DNA from: Deltaproteobacteria bacterium
Lineage (GTDB): Bacteria; Desulfobacterota; GWC2-55-46; DRQE01
DNA length: 57,458 nt
NCBI GenBank assembly: GCA_015492495.1
Contig: WGEY01000076.1
Coordinates: 1-57,458 of the forward strand
Direction of reading: 5' to 3'
Position 1 is the stretch's first letter. Each line of letters begins with the position of its first letter. Made by a program: the position numbers and the translations under genes. The notes below the pieces were generated by a model, which had not been told where the DNA came from, did not search any database, and was given only the letters and a program-made list of their open reading frames with translations. Of this stretch, positions 43,607 to 52,527 are shown piece by piece.

Positions 43607-44689
43607 ATGAAAGAGGGAACCATCGGTGCCTTGAGGATACTACATGACTTCTCGAAGGCCATAAGCTCCACCCTGGACGTAGACATGGTAGTAGAGACGA
43701 TCCTGGAAAAGACATCGGCAATGATGGGTACCGACAAGGTGCTCCTCCTGCTCCTCGACGGCGAAGATAACACCCTGTACGTCCGAGGTTCCGCAGGTTT
43801 TTCCGAAGGGGAGCTCAGGGCCACGCGCTTCTACAACGTGGGCTCCTTCGACCACTGCATAGTGTACAAGGGAAGCGTCATCACCTTGAAGGAAATCCTT
43901 CCCCGTGGCTATTACAGAAGGATTGCAGCCATCATGCCCGTGCTTGACGGTATGGTCTTCGCTCCCCTGGAGACGGGCGGCAGGGCCCGGGGCCTGCTCG
44001 GCATAGAGGCCGCCAGACGGAGACTGTCGAAGGTGGAGCTGGAGATACTCTGCTCCATCGCCAGCCAGTCGGCCGTGGGTATTGAGAACGGAAAACTGTA
44101 CAGGAAGCTGCACGATGCCTTTCTCCATACAGCCGAGGCCCTTGCCGAGGCCATCACGAGCAGGGACCCCTACACCGGCGGCCATACCAGACGGGTCGTG
44201 GAATACTCACAAAAGCTCTCCTCCTCACTAGGCCTGTCCCCGGAGGAAGAGGAGGATCTGAAGCTTGCGGCGATCCTGCACGACGTGGGAAAGATCGGAA
44301 TAGACGACGCGATATTGAGAAAGGGAGGGCTTCTATCCGAACGGGAGGAGGCCCTTATGAGGATGCACCCCGAGATAGGGGCGAGGATCCTGGGGTTCGT
44401 CGAGGAGATGCACGGTGTCATACCCGGCGTACTCTACCATCACGAAAGGTTCGACGGAACGGGCTACCCCGAGGGGCTGAAGGGAGACGAAATTCCACTC
44501 CAGGCCAAGATAATAGCGGTCGCCGACGCCTATGACGCACTGACCACCGAAAGGCCGTACAAAAAGGCCCTGGACCGGGACGAGGCCATAGAAGAGGTGC
44601 GTAGATCCTGCGGGTCTCACTTCGACCCTTCGATAGCCGGGCCCTTCTGCGAGCTCATGAAGGAAGAAAGTCCAGTCGGCAAGGACTGA
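43607..44689 (+). CDS. GAF-HD-GYP protein (probable c-di-GMP phosphodiesterase)
   Basis: The 360-residue cytoplasmic protein has an N-terminal GAF domain (about residues 10-160, LHDFSKAISSTLDVDMVVETIL and GLLGIEAARRRLSKVELEILCSIASQSAVGIEN). A C-terminal HD-GYP domain follows with AITSRDPYTGGHTRRVVEYS, AAILHDVGKIGIDDAILRKGG, HHERFDGTGYPEGLKGDEIPLQAKIIAVADAYDAL. All HD-GYP metal ligands and the GYP triplet are present, so cyclic-di-GMP hydrolysis is plausible. It lies 88 bp after copA on the same strand; the signal sensed by GAF is unknown. Confidence 0.92.
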   Translation: MKEGTIGALRILHDFSKAISSTLDVDMVVETILEKTSAMMGTDKVLLLLLDGEDNTLYVRGSAGFSEGELRATRFYNVGSFDHCIVYKGSVITLKEILPRGYYRRIAAIMPVLDGMVFAPLETGGRARGLLGIEAARRRLSKVELEILCSIASQSAVGIENGKLYRKLHDAFLHTAEALAEAITSRDPYTGGHTRRVVEYSQKLSSSLGLSPEEEEDLKLAAILHDVGKIGIDDAILRKGGLLSEREEALMRMHPEIGARILGFVEEMHGVIPGVLYHHERFDGTGYPEGLKGDEIPLQAKIIAVADAYDALTTERPYKKALDRDEAIEEVRRSCGSHFDPSIAGPFCELMKEESPVGKD

Positions 44690-44901
44690 TTGGCCGGGCA
44701 AAAGGTGCGCACCGGATGCGACCGATGCGGCATGCAAGCCCGTAACACATTGATCAGACAGGTGCGGGGAAGACACGGGACGAAGGATGCTGCGGCGCCT
44801 TCCTGTGTATGGTTGCGGCGCTGCATGCAACGTATGGTCCACGGCAGGACGGTACGTTAATCCTTGGACAACAACCGACAAAAGGAAAGCGAGGCCGGAC
44901 A

Positions 44902-45258
44902 ATGAAGAAGCGTGTTATTGTTCTTCTATTCAGCGTGGTGACGGTCCTTTATCACCTCGCAGCAGATGCAAACGCCGAGACCCACATGTCAAGGGGCGAA
45001 GCACTCTATAACAGGCACTGCTCACGCTGCCACGGCGAGAAGGCCGCGGGCACAGACAAGGGGCCGCCGCTTGTACACAGGATATATCACCCGAGCCACC
45101 ACTCGAACATCAGCTTTCACATGGCGGTCACGAGAGGCGTCAAGGCCCACCACTGGAACTTCGGCGACATGCCAAAGATAAAAGGGCTGGACATGGAAAA
45201 GACGCGCCTTATCATATACTACCTAAGGCGCCTTCAGAAGGACGCGGGTATCTTCTGA
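44902..45258 (+). CDS. Small secreted cytochrome c
   Basis: The 118-residue product has a signal peptide (VIVLLFSVVTVLYHLAADANA). A class I haem site follows: GEALYNRHCSRCHGEKAAGTDKGPPLVHRIYHPSHHSNISF. The likely axial Met is in WNFGDMPKIKG. The His-rich HPSHHSN loop is unusual and could bind metal. The ATG is preceded by AGGAAAGCGAGG. It probably shuttles electrons in the periplasm; its partner is unknown. Confidence 0.88.
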   Translation: MKKRVIVLLFSVVTVLYHLAADANAETHMSRGEALYNRHCSRCHGEKAAGTDKGPPLVHRIYHPSHHSNISFHMAVTRGVKAHHWNFGDMPKIKGLDMEKTRLIIYYLRRLQKDAGIF

Positions 45259-45317
45259 CTCCTGATCAATGGTAGCCTAACCAGGTGGCGGTCATACCGT
45301 TACCCTTCGAGCGAGAT

Positions 45318-46394
45318 ATGGATACGATGAAGAAGGATCCTGTATGCAAAATGTCCGTGGATGAAGACGAGGCCCTCTCAACGGAATGTGACGGCATGGT
45401 GTATTACTTCTGTTCCGAAGGCTGCAGGGATGTATTTCTCAGGACAAAGGCATGCAAACTCCCGCGAACATCCTATGACCTCATAATCATCGGAGGCGGT
45501 CCGGCCGGTATGACCGCCGGGGTATACGCGGCCACCCTCAAGATGGACGCCCTGCTCATAACAAAAGACCTCGGCGGCCAGGCCATTGACAGTACAAAGA
45601 TAGAGAATTACATGGGTTACGACTTCATAACCGGACCCGAGCTCATAGAAAAGTTCAAGTACCAGTTGATCCACTCGTATTATCTGAACCACCTGATGAG
45701 CGAGGTTGAGAGGATCGAATCCGCTGGCGGCGGATTCCTTATCACGACCTCCGAGCTCAAGAAGTACTTCGCCAGGACACTTATCATAGCCACCGGCATG
45801 TCCAGGAGGAGGCTGGGCGTACCCGGCGAGGAGAAGTTCCAGAGAAAGGGGGTCTTCTACGGAAACATCCAGGATGTAAGCTTCGTTCAGGGAGAGGACG
45901 TGGCGGTCGTTGGAGGCGGAAACACAGCGCTGCAAATCGTTGAAAACCTGCATACCGTCGCAAGGAAGATACACCTTGTCAGCACCACGCAGCTCACGGC
46001 AGATCCTGCTGTAATTGAAAGGGTACGTGGCTTCAGGAACTTCCACGAATATACCGGATACAACGTGGTCGAGTTCAAGGGTGACGCGACACTCTCCGGC
46101 ATCACGGTAAGGAAAAAGGCGGAAAAGGATGAGCTGCACATCCCTGTCAAGGGTGTCTTCATTGCCATAGGGCTGCATCCCAACTCCTCGCTCGTCTCTC
46201 ACCTTGTAGAGATCAACGAAAGGGGTGAGATCGTAATAGAGCCCGACTGTTCCACCTCCCGCCGGGGGATATTCGCTGCAGGGGATGTCACAAACGCCTT
46301 TGGAAAACGAATCATCATAGCATCCGGCGAAGGCGCAAAGGCGGCGCTCGCCGCAAGGCAATATGTACTCGGATTGCGGCGTAAGAGCTCATGA
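45318..46394 (+). CDS. YHS-domain / thioredoxin reductase-like flavoprotein fusion
   Basis: The 358-residue product begins with a YHS domain (KDPVCKMSVDEDEAL and YYFCSEGC, residues about 5-45). It continues as a pyridine nucleotide-disulfide oxidoreductase: FAD motif DLIIIGGGPAGMTAGVYAATL, NADPH motif VAVVGGGNTALQIVENL, and FAD closing motif GIFAAGDVTNAFGKR. The CxxC normally found between the two halves is absent; the equivalent stretch reads GVFYGNIQDVSFVQGEDV. It therefore cannot be a standard thioredoxin reductase. Possible roles are a ferredoxin/flavodoxin-type reductase or a metal-handling oxidoreductase. The start is uncertain: ATG 45318 or 45327, or a GTG at 45285. Confidence 0.82.
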   Translation: MDTMKKDPVCKMSVDEDEALSTECDGMVYYFCSEGCRDVFLRTKACKLPRTSYDLIIIGGGPAGMTAGVYAATLKMDALLITKDLGGQAIDSTKIENYMGYDFITGPELIEKFKYQLIHSYYLNHLMSEVERIESAGGGFLITTSELKKYFARTLIIATGMSRRRLGVPGEEKFQRKGVFYGNIQDVSFVQGEDVAVVGGGNTALQIVENLHTVARKIHLVSTTQLTADPAVIERVRGFRNFHEYTGYNVVEFKGDATLSGITVRKKAEKDELHIPVKGVFIAIGLHPNSSLVSHLVEINERGEIVIEPDCSTSRRGIFAAGDVTNAFGKRIIIASGEGAKAALAARQYVLGLRRKSS

Positions 46395-46488
46395 AAAGGT
46401 GTGGATGGAAACAGATGACGAGCAGTCCCGGATGCATAACGGAGGGGTGTTGGTTACACTATCAACCCGCTCACAGAGGAGGTGACCC

Positions 46489-46833
46489 GTGTCCGATATA
46501 AAGCACCACAAGATAAGGTTTGTTGAACGGCCTGAAATGGATCCGGCCGAGCTCGAGGCAGAGCTCAAGAAGATCGATGGCATGATCGACGCAAAGATAG
46601 ACGCGGACCACCGCGAGGTCTCGGTCGAGTACGATCTTCTCAAGTGCAGGGAAGAGGATATCGAGCGCTGGATGACCGAGGCGGGGTTCGTCCTCGATGA
46701 CAGCCTCAGGGAGAGGGTCAGGAGGGGCTGGATACGTTATACAGAGGAGAACGAGCTCGATGCGCTGAGGTCCAGGCCCCTTTCGTGCTGCGACTCGGAA
46801 GAGATAGAGCGCAGGAAAAAGGAGCTCGAGTAG
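46489..46833 (+). CDS. Small HMA-fold-like protein without CxxC
   Basis: The 114-residue product starts at GTG, preceded by GGAGGTGA at ideal spacing. The middle, ELEAELKKIDGMIDAKIDADHREVSVEYDLLKCREEDIERWMTEAGF, has the beta-alpha-beta-beta-alpha pattern of HMA domains, with DGMIDAKID and EVSVEYD as the usual strands. The metal-binding CxxC is missing, and only scattered Cys (LKC, SCC) remain. The tail is charged. It ends 6 bp before the norD stop, facing it. It may sense or bind something other than soft metal; function is unknown. Confidence 0.75.
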   Translation: MSDIKHHKIRFVERPEMDPAELEAELKKIDGMIDAKIDADHREVSVEYDLLKCREEDIERWMTEAGFVLDDSLRERVRRGWIRYTEENELDALRSRPLSCCDSEEIERRKKELE

Positions 46834-46839
46834 ACGGCG

Positions 46840-48882
46840 CTAAAGCCTCCTGACCATCCTTGCATACAGCTCCGGAAGCCTCATGGCGAGCCTGTCGATC
46901 CCGGACACCACGGCGTAGTTGCCCCTTCCGAAAAGGCGCGGCAGGTACTCGTGCGCGCTTGTGTCGACGGTAAGACAGAAGGGCACTATCCCCTCCCTCT
47001 CGGCCTCCTTCACCGCCATCCTTGTATCCTCTATCCCGTACCTGCCCTCGTAGATGTCGAGGTCATTGGGCTTCCCGTCGGAGAGGATGAAGAGAAGCCT
47101 AACCCTCGAAGACTCGCCTTTCAAAAGGACGGTGGCATGCCTTACGGCGGGCCCCATCCTCGTGTAATGGTACGGAATGAGCCCACCTATGCGTTCCTTT
47201 ATACTCCTACAGTACCGCTCGGAAAACCCCTTGATCCGATAGAGCCTGCAGTCCCTTCTCGTCCTGCCGGAAAAACCGTATATGGCATGCCTGTCCAGGA
47301 GCCCCTCGGTGGCCTCGCAGAAGATCACGAGCGCCTCCTTTTCGTGGTCTATGACCCGCCTGTCCCTTACCCACGCATCGGTGGACATGCTGAGGTCGAC
47401 AAGAAAGAGGACGGATATGTCCCTGTCGATCCTCCTGTAAGAAGTATAGAGCCTCTCGTCCGGCTGCCTGCCGGCTTCCATGTCGGCCACAGCCTCCACC
47501 GCGGAGTCTATGTCTATGGAATCACCGTCCCACTGGCGCCTTACGAACATGGCGGCAGGGGTGATGGATTCGAACCTGCGCTTCACCTCCCTTACGATGC
47601 CGCTGTTCTCCTTGAGGACCGCATCGGCGAAGTCACCGTCGAGGCCATCGACGTCCACTTCCCTGACCGTTGAAAAACCACCCCTGAAGGAAAGGCTCCT
47701 GTAGTCCCATTCATGATAGAGAAACACCTTTTCTGTTGCGACCCCTTCTTCTTCGACGCCCTCCGCCGGCCCCCGGTCCACTTCCAGATCCGCGTCGAAC
47801 GAGGCGTTCGTACTCCTTTCGACCTCGGCGACCGTGAGCTCCTCCATCTGGTCGGCCTTCTTTGCGCTGTCGTCGTCCCTTTCGTCGTCAAAGGGACGCC
47901 TGACGTTTATGAACTCGGCCCACGAAAGCACCTTTTCGTATATGTTGAGCATCAACCCCTGCTCGTTGGCCTCCTCGTCCACCTCCCGCCTGTGCGCGAT
48001 GTAACGGCTGCGTTCATCCGGCCCCTTTTCCCCGTCCCCGCCGCCCTCGCCCCTCTCTGGACCCTTTCGCACGGCCTCCACGCCGTCCCCGCGGTCGCAC
48101 TCAAGCCTCTGCGGAACGAGCCTTCCCCAGGGTGGAAACGGGACCATGGCCCTGTAGTCTCCGAGCTTGACCCCCTCGCCGAGCCACTCTTCCCTGATCC
48201 TCCCGGCAATAGCAAGGCTCTCCCACGGGGAGCCGGCCGGTGCGGCCGCGGAACCGTCCGTAAAGGTGGCAGCAATGGACTCCATGAGATACGACTCCAC
48301 CCTTCGCTCGGCTGTGCCGAGGTACTTCGATGCAGGCCTCCTCGTTACAAGGTGCTCGGCCATCCGCTCCCAGCCGCGCAGCACCCCGGGGAATTCCCTC
48401 CTGATGAGAAAGAAGAGCCTCGTGTTCTCCGTTATCCAGAAAATGTCGGCAAGGAGCCTGTCCCTTTCGAGCAGCCCGCGGTTTAATGCGGCCGCATTGA
48501 GGGTGCCCCACCTCGCCTGCGCCGAAAGGAAGAAGACAAGGAGCCTTGCAAGCCCCTCCTGTTGCCCCCGGTCCGGCATATCAACGAGACTGACCGGAAG
48601 ATAAATCGTACGGCCGTCGCACCAGCCGTAGCCGTACTCAGGCAGGACGGACGGATGCGCCATCCTGTGCAGCACCGGACGGTACGGGCAGGGTCGCGGA
48701 TCACCCTTCAGGTCCACGACCCTGACCTCCCTGCCCGCGACCATGGAGGCAAGGAGCCCGAAGCGCCTGAGGTGTTCCCTCGTGTGGAACGGGGCCCTTT
48801 CCGGCTCCCACCTTTTGATACGGCGGTTGTTTACGAGCCTTATGACCCTGTCGACACCCTTTCCCGCAAGCTCTTCTATCAT
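46840..48882 (-). CDS. norD: NorD, VWA protein for NO reductase activation
   Basis: The 680-residue cytoplasmic protein has a C-terminal von Willebrand A domain with MIDAS VLFLVDLSMSTDAW, YGFSGRTRRDC and LLFILSDGKPNDLDIYEGRYG, diagnostic for NorD/CbbO. The N-terminal half has an alpha-helical region and an acidic/Gly-rich linker near 280-350. NorD works with the NorQ ATPase, probably to insert the non-haem iron of NorB. It follows norQ by 18 bp. Confidence 0.93.
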   Translation of the reverse strand: MIEELAGKGVDRVIRLVNNRRIKRWEPERAPFHTREHLRRFGLLASMVAGREVRVVDLKGDPRPCPYRPVLHRMAHPSVLPEYGYGWCDGRTIYLPVSLVDMPDRGQQEGLARLLVFFLSAQARWGTLNAAALNRGLLERDRLLADIFWITENTRLFFLIRREFPGVLRGWERMAEHLVTRRPASKYLGTAERRVESYLMESIAATFTDGSAAAPAGSPWESLAIAGRIREEWLGEGVKLGDYRAMVPFPPWGRLVPQRLECDRGDGVEAVRKGPERGEGGGDGEKGPDERSRYIAHRREVDEEANEQGLMLNIYEKVLSWAEFINVRRPFDDERDDDSAKKADQMEELTVAEVERSTNASFDADLEVDRGPAEGVEEEGVATEKVFLYHEWDYRSLSFRGGFSTVREVDVDGLDGDFADAVLKENSGIVREVKRRFESITPAAMFVRRQWDGDSIDIDSAVEAVADMEAGRQPDERLYTSYRRIDRDISVLFLVDLSMSTDAWVRDRRVIDHEKEALVIFCEATEGLLDRHAIYGFSGRTRRDCRLYRIKGFSERYCRSIKERIGGLIPYHYTRMGPAVRHATVLLKGESSRVRLLFILSDGKPNDLDIYEGRYGIEDTRMAVKEAEREGIVPFCLTVDTSAHEYLPRLFGRGNYAVVSGIDRLAMRLPELYARMVRRL

Positions 48883-48900
48883 ACGCCCCCTGTCGATTTT

Positions 48901-49728
48901 TCAGAAGATTGCCTCCACCATGTCTGTTACCGCCTTTTGCAGGTCCCTGTCGTCGGTGAGCGTGTTCACTATGGCGACGGTGCAGGCCGTCCGTGGCGGC
49001 AGCCCGCCCCCGATGAGACCCGCCGCATGGACAAGCAGCCTGGTGCCGGGAGGCGTATCAAGCCCCGAGTCCGCAAGCTCCCTGATCTTTCTGCCGAGCC
49101 CGACGAGCCTACGGGCGAGATCCCTGTCCACGCCGCCTTCCCTTTCGACTATCTCCGCCTCCATCTCCTCAGGGGGATAGTCGAACTCGATGGTCACGAA
49201 CCTCTGGCGCGTGCTGGGCTTCAAGTCCTTCAGTATGTGCTGGTAGCCGGGGTTGTAGGATACGACGAGCATGAAGCTCTCCGGGGCCTTGAGCTCCTCG
49301 CCGGTCTTCTCGACGGCGAGGATCCTCCTGTCATCGGCAAGGGGGTGTATCACGACCGTCGTGTCCTTGCGGGCCTCGACGATCTCGTCGAGGTAGCATA
49401 TCCCGCCTTCCCTCACGGCCCTGGTAAGGGGACCGTCCACCCAAACGGTCTCCCTGCCCTTTATGAGGAACCTTCCCACCAGGTCCGAGGCGGTAAGGTC
49501 GTCATGGCATGAGACCGTGTGGACCGCAAGCCCCAGACGGTGGGCCATATGCACCACGAAACGCGTCTTGCCGCAACCCGTCGGCCCCTTAAGGAGCACC
49601 GGCATCCTGCTCCTGAAGGCCGCCTCGAAGACCTCGACCTCCGGGCCTACGGGCAGATAAAACGGCGCCGTCCCGTCCGAGGTACCATAGCCCACCGGCC
49701 CTTCCCTAAGCCCCTTGGTTGCTTCCAT
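48901..49728 (-). CDS. norQ: NorQ/CbbQ-family MoxR AAA+ ATPase
   Basis: The 275-residue ATPase shows Walker A VLLKGPTGCGKTRFVVHMAHRLG near residue 42, then HDDLTASDLVGRFLIKG and Walker B GGICYLDEIVEARKDTTVVIHPLAD. Sensor 1 is FMLVVSYNPGYQ, and ARG finger-like residues occur in TRQRFVTIEFDYP. The C-terminal CbbQ domain is present. Its start codon abuts norB's stop. It is the partner of NorD. Confidence 0.94.
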   Translation of the reverse strand: MEATKGLREGPVGYGTSDGTAPFYLPVGPEVEVFEAAFRSRMPVLLKGPTGCGKTRFVVHMAHRLGLAVHTVSCHDDLTASDLVGRFLIKGRETVWVDGPLTRAVREGGICYLDEIVEARKDTTVVIHPLADDRRILAVEKTGEELKAPESFMLVVSYNPGYQHILKDLKPSTRQRFVTIEFDYPPEEMEAEIVEREGGVDRDLARRLVGLGRKIRELADSGLDTPPGTRLLVHAAGLIGGGLPPRTACTVAIVNTLTDDRDLQKAVTDMVEAIF

Positions 49729-51060
49729 TTATACCTCCCTTCTACCCTTGCCCGGGGTGAAGAAGTCATACAGGTACACCGCAAGCCCCAGGGCGAAGAT
49801 GAAGCCGAAAATAAGCCTCAACCCGTAGAAGAGCCGCATGTAGCCCTGGGTCTCCATGTATGGCATGGCAAGGACCCTCTGCAGATAGGTCTGCACTATG
49901 CCCGCCCCTGTGAGCGAGAGCGCTATGAACATCATGGATACGACCATCGTCCAGAAGGCGAAGACCTCGGCCTTCTGGTGCGTTATCTCCGTCACCTTCC
50001 TCAGGTTGGGCACGGCGTACGAGGCCATCGCAAGCACTATCATGGCGTACGCCCCGAAGAACGCCAGGTGGCCGTGGCTGGCCGTAACCTGCGTGCCGTG
50101 TGTGTAGTAGTTTATCTGCGGCAGCGTGTGCATGAAGCCCCACACGCCGGCACCCAGGAACGACATCACCGCTGCGCCGGCTGTCCAGAGCACCGCCGCG
50201 CGGTTGGGATGGCTCCTGGTCCTCTTAGACACCATCTTGAACGAAAAGGCAACCATTGCCACGAACGGAAGCGGCTCCAAGGCCGAGAACCACGCCCCCC
50301 ATGTCTGCCAGAACTCGGGCGTGCCTATCCAGTAGTAATGGTGTCCGGTGCCGATGATGCCGGTGACAAAGGTGAGCCCTATGATGAGGTACAGCCACTT
50401 CTCTGCAACCTCCCTGTCTATGCCAGTGAGCTTTATCAGGAGAAACGACAGCAAGGCGGCCATTATGAGCTCCCAGACCCCCTCGACCCAGAGGTGTACG
50501 ACCCACCACCAGTAGTACTTGTCAACGGTCATGTTGGCCGGCTTGAAGAAGGCGAAGAGATAGAAGAGCGCAAGCCCCAGGAATCCGCCGAAGAACACTA
50601 TTGATATGGTGCTCCTCTTCCTGCCCTTGAGTATCGTCATGAGCATGTTGAAAAGGAAGAGCAGCGCCACTATGACTATGCCGACCTTCACGCTGTCGGG
50701 CTGCTCCAGAAACTCCCTTCCGTCGTGTATCCTGAAGAGATAGCCCACGATAGCCGTAACCCCGCCTATCAGGAAGAGCCAAAACTGCACCCAGGCTATC
50801 TTTATGCTGAATATCTCGCCCTCGACCTCCTCGGGCATCATGTAGTAGGCCGAGCCCATGAAACCGAAGAGTATCCAGACTACGAGGAGGTTTATGTGGA
50901 TCATGCGCCCTATGTTGAACGGGATGGCCGGAAAGAGCAGGTCAGGCCACAGGTACTGCGAGCCTATTATGAGTCCGAAGAGTATCTGCAGCCCGAAGAG
51001 TATCATTGCCACTACAAAGTACGGATATGCGATACGCTGTGATTCGTACTGGTACTTCAT
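49729..51060 (-). CDS. norB: Nitric oxide reductase large subunit NorB (cNOR type)
   Basis: The 443-residue haem-copper-superfamily protein has 12 membrane helices. Expected residues are present: RMIHINLLVVWILFGFMGSAYYMMPEE (haem b ligand His), HLWVEGVWELIMAALL (Fe-B ligand His and the conserved Glu), GTGHHYYWIG (His pair), and ASHGHLAFFGAYA with haem ligands. The length is that of cNOR, without the quinol-oxidase N-terminal extension of qNOR. With NorC it reduces two NO to N2O at the periplasmic side. Confidence 0.96.
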   Translation of the reverse strand: MKYQYESQRIAYPYFVVAMILFGLQILFGLIIGSQYLWPDLLFPAIPFNIGRMIHINLLVVWILFGFMGSAYYMMPEEVEGEIFSIKIAWVQFWLFLIGGVTAIVGYLFRIHDGREFLEQPDSVKVGIVIVALLFLFNMLMTILKGRKRSTISIVFFGGFLGLALFYLFAFFKPANMTVDKYYWWWVVHLWVEGVWELIMAALLSFLLIKLTGIDREVAEKWLYLIIGLTFVTGIIGTGHHYYWIGTPEFWQTWGAWFSALEPLPFVAMVAFSFKMVSKRTRSHPNRAAVLWTAGAAVMSFLGAGVWGFMHTLPQINYYTHGTQVTASHGHLAFFGAYAMIVLAMASYAVPNLRKVTEITHQKAEVFAFWTMVVSMMFIALSLTGAGIVQTYLQRVLAMPYMETQGYMRLFYGLRLIFGFIFALGLAVYLYDFFTPGKGRREV

Positions 51061-51106
51061 AATCCATCTCTCCTTGCGGTTGATGTTGGTTGTGGACCGG
51101 CCGCAG

Positions 51107-51523
51107 CTATCCCTCTATGTTCGGCGGCCACCCGGCGGTGTCGACCTCTCCGAGCCACTTGAAGAACTCGACTAGTGCGTCGATGTCCTCCCTGGAAAGG
51201 TCGAACCTTGGCATCTTCCTCGTCGTGCCCCATCCCTGTACCGCCGCGGTCTCGAGCACGGTCCTCACGAACTCCTCACCGCGCCTTTCGATGACATTTC
51301 CGAGCTCAGGGGCGTAGTATGCGCCCTCGCCGAAGAGTGTGTGACAGTCGATGCAGGCGTGTCTCTCCCAGACCTTCTTGCCGTATGCGACCTGTGCGGT
51401 TATCTTCTCCGGGTGCGTCCTCTCCGGAAAAGAGACATGGGACAGGTACGTGAGCACCAAAAGCACGGCCCACACGATCACCGATGCCCCGATGAACATG
51501 TTTCTTGCAGAAGCCTTGGTCAT
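51107..51523 (-). CDS. norC: Nitric oxide reductase cytochrome c subunit NorC
   Basis: The 138-residue subunit has one N-terminal membrane anchor (NMFIGASVIVWAVLLVLTYLSHVSF). A class I cytochrome domain follows: YGKKVWERHACIDCHTLFGEGAYYAPELGNV and a TTRKMPRFDLS Met ligand. The ATG at 51523 has GGAGG 7 nt upstream; a longer frame to 51616 has no ribosome site and reads into the promoter region. norB begins 46 bp downstream. Confidence 0.95.
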   Translation of the reverse strand: MTKASARNMFIGASVIVWAVLLVLTYLSHVSFPERTHPEKITAQVAYGKKVWERHACIDCHTLFGEGAYYAPELGNVIERRGEEFVRTVLETAAVQGWGTTRKMPRFDLSREDIDALVEFFKWLGEVDTAGWPPNIEG

Positions 51524-51846
51524 AACAACGCCTCCTTCTATGTGATTGTTAAGGATAAGAGAAGAGTGGAATGTACTTTGTCCCCAGATATAGCACGACC
51601 GCCCCGGTGCCGCCATGACTTACCTCAGGCTGGTGTTGACATATGTCAGTTGCACGATCCTGCCGCGGAGGCGCAGGCAGCGGGGGATGCGACTGTGCTA
51701 TCGTGTCAAGGATGCGAATGCAACAACCCACGCGGGAAAGGGTCGTGAGCGGTGATGCAGGAAACGTCTGTGGATGCGATTTACGGTTGGATGCGTGATG
51801 GGGTAACGCGGGTTTTAAGACAGTCCGGCCATGTCACCGGTAAAGG
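51524..51846. other. norC upstream region
   Basis: These 323 bp between norC and the FGE-fold gene at 51847 contain no gene. They hold the FNR/Dnr-like palindrome at 51636-51649. No good -10/-35 pair is clear by eye, which is common for activator-dependent promoters. Confidence 0.55.
51636..51649 (-). promoter_or_regulatory. FNR/Dnr/HcpR-type palindrome upstream of norC
   Basis: TTGACATATGTCAG contains the perfect 12-bp palindrome TGACATATGTCA and fits the CRP/FNR-family pattern TTGAC-N4-GTCAA with one end mismatch. It lies 113 bp upstream of the norC ATG. Family members (Dnr, NnrR, HcpR) control NO reductase genes. Confidence 0.6.
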
Positions 51847-52524
51847 TCATGCATCCTTTGCACACCTGAAGCCGAGGTTGTTGATTGTGGTCCTCGGGCT
51901 GTACCCCACCCTGAAGAAGGTCTGGGCGAAGCGGTGGGTGAGCCCCCAGGAGCCTCCCCTCACGACCTTGGTCTTTTCGTCGAAGTCCGAGGATGTCCAC
52001 TCCCATACATTCCCGGCCATGTCGTATATGCCGTAAGGGCTCTTACCCGTTTCGTACCTGCCGACCGGGGTCGTCCCTACTATGCCGGAAAGGCTCGTGT
52101 TGGCCCTGTCTCCGCTGAACTCATCACCCCAGGGATAACGCCGTCCGTCGGTTCCCCTTGCGGCCTTCTCCCACTCGGCCTCGGTGGGGAGCCTTTTACC
52201 GGCCCACTCGCAGTAGGCGCGGGCGTCGTCATAGCTTACGAAGACCACCGGGTGTTTCTTTTTCTCCTCGCTGTAACCGTAGACGATCCAGTCCCTGGGC
52301 TCCTTGCGGCCAGTTTCGGCGACGAACTCCCTGTACCGTGCGTTTGTGACCTCGTACCTGTCCATGTAGAAGGCCTTAAGGAAGACCTTTTCGGTGCCCC
52401 CGGCGCCCATTATGAACTCCCCGGCCGGAACAAGCACCATGTCTTCGGGCACCCCCCTGGAACAGGCCGCAACCGCCAGCACAACGAGTATGTAGAAGAG
52501 ACTTCTCAGCTTAAGGGTCGACAC
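51847..52524 (-). CDS. FGE/SUMF1-fold lipoprotein 1
   Basis: The 225-residue protein has a lipoprotein signal (LVVLAVAACSRG, lipobox AVAAC) and one FGE-sulfatase domain. That domain shows DMVLVPAGEFIMGAGG, YEVTNARYREFV, KRLPTEAEWEKAARG, YPWGDEF, YDMAGNVWEWTSSD and a final GFRCAKD. The position of the catalytic Cys pair of true formylglycine-generating enzymes is VVRGGSWGLTHRFAQTFFRV, with no Cys. So it is probably not an oxidase, but a ligand-binding or scaffolding relative, as proposed for NirV. Its partners are the adjacent genes. Confidence 0.87.
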   Translation of the reverse strand: MSTLKLRSLFYILVVLAVAACSRGVPEDMVLVPAGEFIMGAGGTEKVFLKAFYMDRYEVTNARYREFVAETGRKEPRDWIVYGYSEEKKKHPVVFVSYDDARAYCEWAGKRLPTEAEWEKAARGTDGRRYPWGDEFSGDRANTSLSGIVGTTPVGRYETGKSPYGIYDMAGNVWEWTSSDFDEKTKVVRGGSWGLTHRFAQTFFRVGYSPRTTINNLGFRCAKDA

Positions 52525-52527
52525 GCC

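Noticed and set aside
45318-46394. A standard thioredoxin reductase
   Set aside because: The redox CxxC between the FAD and NADPH domains is absent.
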